Of a stretch of DNA of 64,000 nt, positions 57,821-64,000 are shown piece after piece. The DNA comes from Siderastrea radians (taxonomy: Eukaryota; Cnidaria; Anthozoa; Scleractinia; Rhizangiidae): assembly GCA_964017195.1 (NCBI GenBank), contig OZ024898.1:11877630-11941629 (forward strand). The letters run 5' to 3'. The number at the start of each line of letters is the position of its first letter. Positions within the stretch are counted from its first letter, which is position 1. A program made the translations under genes and the position numbers. The notes beneath the pieces were generated by a model, which was not told the DNA's origin, did no database searches, and worked only from the letters and a program-made list of their open reading frames with translations.

Positions 57821-58639
57821 TACCTTATTACATGAAATTTTCGCGACACGTTTATTTCGCGATTTTGAGGTGCCCATATTTCGCGACACTTAATTTTCGC
57901 GATTTTGCGTAAACTTTGTATTTTGAATCACTTTAATTTAGCGTTTTTTAGTAAGACACAATTTATTTCTTTGGCAATGTTATTTAACATGTCATTGAAT
58001 TAAATAAAACGACTTTATTAAAGGTAAAATAACGTCAAAATTAGCAAAAACGAAACGGCGAAAAATCAGTTCATTCTTACAACGTCCACCGAGCAGTTCA
58101 TGCTTGTACGTGAATTATTGGTCTGGAGTCAATTGGCCACAATATCTATTTGCACCGAAAATTCCTTCCTATGGACTCCGAAGAAAAAATGATGCCGCTC
58201 AGTAACATAATGCAGTTTAGAAACATATATACAAGCGTCACGAGGCATCTGCGTAAATGTCTTGACATGGATGAACAGGGGGTAATAAATCTCTTCCAGT
58301 TACTACACCCTTTATTCCCGCTTTCTCCCATCCTTTCAAGACATCAACCCTCCCCTGCGCGCTGGTGAAAAAGTTATAAACGTCCACCAACCAAGTTGCA
58401 TGAATTGGTTTCAAAACCGATAGCTTACGTTCGACATTCACATCTTCAAAGTTAACTCTACTATCTACTTGCCTTTGGACTTCTTCCGAATACCATGGCC
58501 ACGTTGCGAACTTGTGCAGTAAACTGGTTCTTTCTTGATTATTGACACTTATTGTTTGCGTCACTTTAATTTCGCGATTTTTTTGAAATCGCGAAATTCG
58601 CGAAATTGACGTGTCGCGAAAATTTCATGTAATAAGGTA
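57821..58639. mobile_element. inner nested element (819 bp), TIR TACCTTATTACATGAAA
   Basis: Ends of about 32 bp are inverted copies (TACCTTATTACATGAAA then TTTCGCGACACGT). 'ttcgcgattt' strings repeat near both ends. It holds the ORF fragment 58238-58564 (-). Confidence 0.75.
58238..58564 (-). pseudogene. fragment of a transposon-type protein
   Basis: The frame includes FEDVNVERKLSVLKPIHATW and LVDVYNFFTSAQGR, followed by GWEKAGI. The 'KLS-x-(L/I)-KP-(L/I)-HA-x-W(L/I)V' pattern recalls the C-terminus of proteins encoded by DNA transposons in invertebrates; this is recalled similarity, unchecked. The fragment is about 108 codons and has no catalytic core. Confidence 0.4.
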
Positions 58640-58739
58640 TTTCCTCGCCCCAGTTTTTGCTCGGCCAGAAAGCGATAAATGCTTCCGGCGGGCAGAAAAT
58701 CCTACAGAAACGCTTGCTACGCAGGCCTCAATCACTTAT

Positions 58740-59345
58740 CAGAGAACCTTATAGCAACGTCTTATAATAGTATACATGTATATATGCATAGATGCTGGAT
58801 CTAAAATAAAGAAAAGGGTCGATGGAAAGAATCTCAGACCAAGTTCTTTGAGAAAAGGTATATAAAAAGTTCTCTCACCTTGAAATTAGATTTTCCTCAA
58901 TGAGTGAATCGCCACAATTTTCCTGAAATTCTCTCAACATGGCGTCAAGCATAGACCTAATATTATCCTTTTTAAAAGTGGCAACTGCGTTCTCGAAATT
59001 TTCTTTCTGCACACCACAGGGGGAGGGGGGGGGGGCTGCACAATGACATGCACGGGTCTCGCTCTTATCAGAGAACCCAATGACAACGTCATATAATAGC
59101 ATGCATGTGTGCATGTATAGATGCTGGATCTAAAATAAACAAAATAGTTGGCGGGAAGATTTTGAGACCAAGCTCTTTGAAGAAAGAACTTGGTCTAAAA
59201 ACGGTTGATAAAAAGTTCTCTCACCTTGAAATTAGATTTTCCTCGGTGAGTGAATCGCCACAATTTTCCTGAAATTCCCTCAACATGGCGTCAAGCACAG
59301 ACCTAATATTATCCTTTTGGAAGGTGGCAACTTGTTCTCTAAATT
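58740..59345 (-). repeat. tandem duplication of the P450 exon 1/intron junction
   Basis: 58740-59010 repeats 59065-59345, from 'cttatcagagaacc' through 'agatgctggatctaaaata' to the exon end encoding AMLREFQENCGDSL. Both copies keep the donor 'tcaag|gtgaga'. The left copy is followed by unrelated 'ccacagggggaggggg'. Confidence 0.8.
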
Positions 59346-60432
59346 TTCTTTCAAAAATTTCATCTCGAACTTCTCCGGCACGTTGTGCCTTTTTAATAAC
59401 TTCAAAAGGAATATACTTGAAAATGGGAAAAGCATCAATTAGATTAGCTGCTCCAAGTGACATTCGAAAAACATGCACAGCTTCTACGAGCCTATCGACC
59501 TCGCTATCATCAAGTTTATATTCTTGTGCAAAAATCATGGACAAAATGCAGGTGCCGATAGATTTGAAGACGATATCGTGAGCATAAAATGGTTTCCATC
59601 GTTAGAACGGAATTTTGCGCACAACTCTTCAATATGCGATGAGAAGTTGACTTTGTCTTCAGTCAAGCGCAGAGCTGTGACCGCCATTTTGTGCAATACT
59701 TTCCATCGCTGAGAAAACGTTTGAGTTTCCTGCCGAAAATTAGATGAGGTGGCCGCCCCGCGAAATCCTTTGCTTTTATCACGAGCGCTTCTCTGGCGAG
59801 TTCATAGCTGCTGAGAACAATTACTTTTCTGCTTCCCATGTGGACGCGGAAGACTTTGCCGTACTTTTTCGCCAAGTTGGCAAGATAAGGCATCTTTTGC
59901 CCAATCGACAACAGATTCCCAATTGTTGGCAGTGGAAATGGACCCAGGGGAAGATGGCGGTTTTCCCAGATTGTAGATGCGACGTAAACAGCGGCTAGAA
60001 AGACTAACAAAGCGATAACCGCAGCGAACATATTGTAGTGTACAGATTCTTCTAATCTTGCTTGTGCTATTGAATTATTCTTTTCTGCGCTAAGCTCACC
60101 TGCACGAAACAGATTGCCCTGTAGCTAATTAACTTGGGTGAGTGCACGATTCACACATATCACAACCGAGAACATCATGCAGTGCGGATTTTCCTGCAGG
60201 GAATAATTTGATATTCGATACTGACTGATTATAGACATTTAAGCCCCTTGAACCTTGGTATTAAAGTGAAAAAGCCGTCATTGAAAACTACCCAGCCAGA
60301 ACTTATATAACAATTGAAGTGCATAGAATTTTTACAAAATGAAGAATGTAAAAATTGCAGCTGTCAGGCCATTGACCGAGCACAAAAAGAAAAGCAGCAT
60401 GCTGGACAAAAGAACAAGAATTAAAGCAAAAC

Positions 60433-60850
60433 ACCGGGGGGGGTACCCCCTTATATAAGCTATATAGGTAGGTGTGGCGCCAAAGAGTATGGTTTTTGAG
60501 CCTTTATGGTCTGAAATAGGGTATAGGTTTTGACCATTTTGGTCTGAAATAGGGTAAGGTTTGTGCACTCTGATATGGGATCTGGTATGGTTCTTACAAG
60601 AAGCTATCTTTTTATTAATGTCCTTCTCCAAAGAACTGAGGTTTGATTAACGTTGGGAATTTGAAGCCACTCTCAAATGTTTACGCAAACGAAATAGGGT
60701 TAGGGTCTGGTCTGAAATAGGGTATTAAATTTTGGGTCAGGTCTGAAATAGGGTAGGGAAAATCACATAATTTGGTCTGAAATAGGGTAAGGGTTTCCAG
60801 AAGCATGCCGCACACCCCCACCCAAATCTTCGGGAAGTACCCCCCCGGGA
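60433..60850. repeat. 'ggtctgaaatagggta' interspersed repeat
   Basis: The ends 'ccggggggggtaccccc' and 'gaagtacccccccggg' form an inverted pair. Inside, GGTCTGAAATAGGGTA occurs about five times. Non-coding. Confidence 0.65.
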
Positions 60851-61280
60851 GCAAAACAGATGGAGCGCCTAACCTCAATGAGCTCCGTTGACCTTTGTAA
60901 TGACCAGCCTCACGTCACGTAATTTGAGCGTCGCGATATCATTGCGTAACAGCGAAAATATAAGGCTTTGTATGGGAAAAAATACAGTGCAATTTAATGC
61001 CAAAATTATGACCTTTTTAACCGGCCGTCGCCATGATGGCGACCGCCGGTTTATAAAATGGACACGGTTTTTCGTGAAAGCAAGTTGGCTTAACATACGA
61101 AGAAAGTGCTGTAAAGCTTGTGGTACGGGTACTCAAGTGCGGTACTGTCTTCTATAAGACGCATGCGCATATTAGTCTTCTGAATGTTACCTTCCTATGT
61201 TTTTGTCTTTTAATTTACAGTATTTAAGATATGAACGGCGAAGGGTTGTTTAAGTTTGGGGTTTTTTGTACAGTACAGCC
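60851..61280. other. spacer, no gene seen
   Basis: A small palindrome-like 'gccgtcgccatgatggcgac' lies near 61024. Open frames here have no recognisable domain. Confidence 0.4.
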
Positions 61281-63183
61281 CAAAAATAATGCACGCGCAA
61301 GAACTTCTTTTTGCGTCCGCAAGCCGAGAACTTCTTGCGGCTACTTGCAGGATGCCTGCGCTTGAATACTGCAAGCCGCAAGAACGTCTTTGCGTTTAGA
61401 AGTTAAAACCGCAAGAACTTCTTTGTGGTAAGATATCTGGACCGCAAGTAAGCGCAAGAACGTCTTTGCGCTAACATCTTAAAAACCCGGAACGCGGAGA
61501 AGGTAAAAAAAAAAGCATTTTGTAGCGCAAGGCACGTTCGAAATTGGCTGCCTTTGTAACTTGCAATCAGTTGTTTATTTGGTCCCTTGTAAGTTTTTTC
61601 TTCGGTTTAGAATTTTTTATCCGATAAAGAGTTCACTAGGTTCTGAATTTGACACTGGTCGCCTTCTATGTTATTTTTTAACGGCTAGGGAGAAACGAGA
61701 CTCAAACGAAGCACACGTATGTTATTGTTTATGTGTCCCGGAGTCCCAGACATGCGGTACGCTTAGCGGCGCGAAAGATTTCGCTCGATTTATTTCACTT
61801 AAATGAGGAACAATGGCAAAGCACAGTCCATCAGTCACATTATTAAAGAACCGACATTCACCTGTTCAGTGTTGCTGTACTTCCACCAACATATTAAACT
61901 CGGACAAATACTTTTAATTAGTTGCGCTCACACGTGTGAGAAATGAACATGGTCACTCAGATGAGAAGAAATAATACCCGAAGTCTTAATTGGAAAAACA
62001 CATTATGTTTGTAAAAATAGTTCCACTCATTGCGCTGAAGTCGATATCACATTTTAAATCTTCGAAGTAAACCAAAAAAGTCTGAAGGAAACTAAAACTC
62101 CGCGATCTAAAAGAAATTCGGCACGTCAATTCTAACCTGAGTAAACACAAATCTGCCGTATGCAAATTTGGTATGATTTGCTTGAATGACATTTTGTAAC
62201 GCAATGCATGAGCAGTTCTCTAAGCCGTCAAGACAGCAAGCCCCGGGCAGCACGCTGTGTCGAAAGGCGAATGTGTAGTTGAAATAATATGTCTATGCTA
62301 TTTCTTCGAGTATCCCTTTTTTGCTGGGAAATTAAACTGGTAAAGATGCAGGGATTCTTGATGACTTCACCCACGAGATGGCATGACCTCCTGCATGTGT
62401 AAGTCTTTCTTGTCTGACTTGTCTTGCCTGTCAAAGAAGACTTCGCGCAGTTTGCCACAATTATAGCTTTTGGACCTTTTTGTTTCTATTTCTTTGATGG
62501 AATAAAAAACTGAATTGAGTCAGTTCTGAGTTGAACCCGTATCACTGTATCTGAGACACGCTTAAAAAAATTGTTCATGTTTTGTCATGTGCCGGAGATC
62601 ATGATTACCGGGTGTTTATCTTGCAGTCGGAAAGCTGGCGGATATTCCATTTCGTGATGTGAATTTTCTTCGATACTTCGGTTGTTCGAACATTTGCTTC
62701 CTTGATTTTTTGATTAGCCTTGTGAACTTTCGCTTGACTTGGCGAATTGTCGCGCCAACACGCCAACACGCCAACACGCCAACACGCCAACACGCCAACA
62801 CGCCAACACGCCAACACGCCAACACGGCGAAAAATCGCTCGAAAGCTCGGTGATATTTCAAAGAAAATAGAGCGCGAGATTCGCTCTCATTACTTTTGCA
62901 ATACCTCACACTAACACGAGCACTACAAGTTTCTTCGGCTGGACCCTCAGTACTTCTTGCGCCTTCTTGCGGCTTGCGGTAACATTAGTAACTTCTTGCG
63001 GCTAGATTTTCAACTTCTTGCGTTTCGAATGTTCTTGCGGGTAAACTGCAAAAACCTAGCATTTTCACTTCTTGCGCGGGCTTGCGTGTTCTTAATAATA
63101 ATAACAATCTTTTATTAGGAAGCTCCATCACTCTTGCGGCGCAAGAACTTCTTGCGCCACTTCTTGCGCGTGCATTATTTTTG
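61281..63183. mobile_element. 1.9-kb foldback/TIR element with GCAAGAA subterminal motifs
   Basis: The left end 'aaaaataatgcacgcgcaag' mirrors the right end 'cttgcgcgtgcattattttt'. The outer 200-230 bp on both sides are filled with GCAAGAA/TTCTTGC and 'ttgcggct' motifs. The interior (61500-62940) holds an 8-bp minisatellite (62753-62826) and several short frames without recognisable domains, so no transposase can be called. Confidence 0.7.
62753..62826 (+). repeat. (CGCCAACA)n minisatellite, about 9 units
   Basis: Perfect 8-bp units. All frames through it stay open on both strands (RQHANTPT-like and VLACWRVG-like), which explains the spurious ORFs here. Confidence 0.95.
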
Positions 63184-64000
63184 ATAGGATTGAATGCGAA
63201 AATAGGATTGAATGCGAAATTGGCTGTGTTGTCTGATCTAGTTAGTGGTTATGGTGAATTTTTTTTAGGGCAGGAGTGTTTTTTTTATTGGGATTGACAT
63301 TTTGAGGGGTGTAAAAATGTGGGAGTCAGAAGGATTTGTGAATGTCAGGAGCATATCACGCTTCTGTGAATGTGATTTGCTTTGAAAGTTGCGTTTTGCG
63401 TGAGAGGCAGTTTCCCTTGGCGTTTTATGGGGGGGGGGGGGGGTTGCGAAGTGGATTGTAAGGTTTCTGATTGGCTAACTTTATTTCGCAGCGGACAAAA
63501 AGGACAGTTGCGTTTTGCCGGCGTGGGCTAGGAAGAGAAGGAATTGGTACTAGTATGATGATGCAATATTAGTTGATTGCACCATCAGTACATGATAGTT
63601 CTTGTGAACGGAGAGAAATGAGTGTTTAGTTGAGGCGAGAAGTTGATACGAAGGAATCGTCATTTATAAGGAGATTAATTAATAAGGCAGGTGTTACGAG
63701 TCTTTTTGCATTGAAAGAACGAAAATATCTGAATATTATCGACGGATTTGTGTGGTTTTCGTGTGGTGTTCGCTAAAGGCTACGAGCAGTCTCACTTTCC
63801 GTTCAGAGATAGATAGTGAAGGAAAAGAAAAACAGGCGAGTGAGCGCGAAATCGATTGCGGCTCGACAGGCGCGTTAGCTTTCAAAGACGTGGGCGACTT
63901 TCGTCCCCGCTCGCTTGTTTACTTTTGCAAGGGGATTACTAGACTGCGAGTAGTCTCTAATTTTGGCGATCGCTTGTGGGGCGGGCGAAATACACGCGCG
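63184..64000. other. window end, repeat-like, no gene called
   Basis: It contains a G-run at 63430-63442. An imperfect inverted pair 'ggctacgagcagtctc' (63779) / 'gactgcgagtagtctc' (63943) brackets an element of about 180 bp. No coding exon is supported to the end. Confidence 0.45.

Larger units (their letters stand above)
57749..58723. mobile_element. outer nested element, TIR TGCGTAGCAAGCGTTTC
   Basis: The left end TGCGTAGCAAGCGTTTCCG and the reverse complement of the right end TGCGTAGCAAGCGTTTCTG are nearly identical. It surrounds a second element (57821-58639). The homologous intron of the intact P450 lacks this segment. Confidence 0.65.
56796..60031 (-). pseudogene. cytochrome P450 pseudogene, tandem copy of 49151-52663
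   Basis: Exon 2 (57423-56796) is open and keeps PGTET, EIHR, PERF and PYSAGTRSCLGE. Exon 1 (60031-59225) is broken. A 28-bp deletion after the PPHLIFGR segment shifts the frame into a stop. A 1-bp deletion further on (ggtttcc for ggttttcc, near 59592) shifts it again. A 6-bp in-frame deletion also removes two residues after MPY. The end of exon 1 with its donor is duplicated at 58879-59008. The intron carries nested transposons. Exon 2 is about 93% like the intact gene. Sequencing errors could mimic the 1-bp change but hardly the 28-bp one. Confidence 0.85.

Noticed and set aside
62605..62909. Open frames with VLACWRVG or RQHANTPT repeats
   Set aside because: Produced by the 8-bp CGCCAACA minisatellite, which stays open in every frame.

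Overview
The window is animal nuclear DNA, most likely from a cnidarian and probably a reef coral. It is AT-rich. Genes have short exons, GT-AG introns and recognisable metazoan products. More than half of the sequence is interspersed repeats, many being short elements with terminal inverted repeats (TIRs). The cnidarian assignment is inference from the repeat vocabulary and protein style; no database was searched. I see no rRNA, canonical tRNA, CRISPR or bacterial operon.

Layout. (1) 1-11.9 kb: the last eight coding exons of a TBC1D2-type Rab GTPase-activating protein on the + strand, with the 5' part outside the window and introns full of TIR elements. (2) 15-16.7 kb: a probable terminal exon of an unrecognised + strand gene. 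(3) 17-30.8 kb: the most interesting region, a cluster of small secreted cysteine-rich proteins. Three members look complete: 22694-24377 (+), 27449-28269 (-) and 30030-30731 (-). Two more are headless second exons (17551-17781 and about 20815-21057). All complete members have two exons joined by a phase-0 intron, a signal peptide, a C-x-C-x3-C or C-x3-C-x3-C knot at the end of exon 1, and a shared F-[DN]-C-C-R-x-C-N-x3-Y-x-C core in exon 2. I do not recognise the family. A segmental duplication of about 4 kb (16966-21057 and 23599-27690) copied the 3' exons of a tail-to-tail gene pair without their signal-peptide exons.

(4) 31-41 kb: repeat territory, with a 106-bp satellite array (33.1-34.3 kb), a retro-insert with a 12-bp target-site duplication, and a giant inverted repeat (34352-40063, arms of about 2.25 kb) carrying broken copies of a zinc-finger ORF. 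(5) 43.9-48.4 kb: a 4.4-kb TIR transposon with a decayed gene. (6) 49.1-60.4 kb: tandem clan-2 cytochrome P450 genes on the - strand. The first is intact (486 aa, two exons). The second is a pseudogene with two frameshifting deletions, a duplicated exon end and nested transposons in its intron. (7) 60.4-64 kb: further repeats, including a 1.9-kb foldback element with many GCAAGAA motifs near its ends.

The TBC, cysteine-rich and P450 loci do not form a pathway. The common thread is local duplication of accessory families (secreted Cys-rich proteins, P450s) in a transposon-dense stretch, leaving one or more intact copies beside decaying ones.
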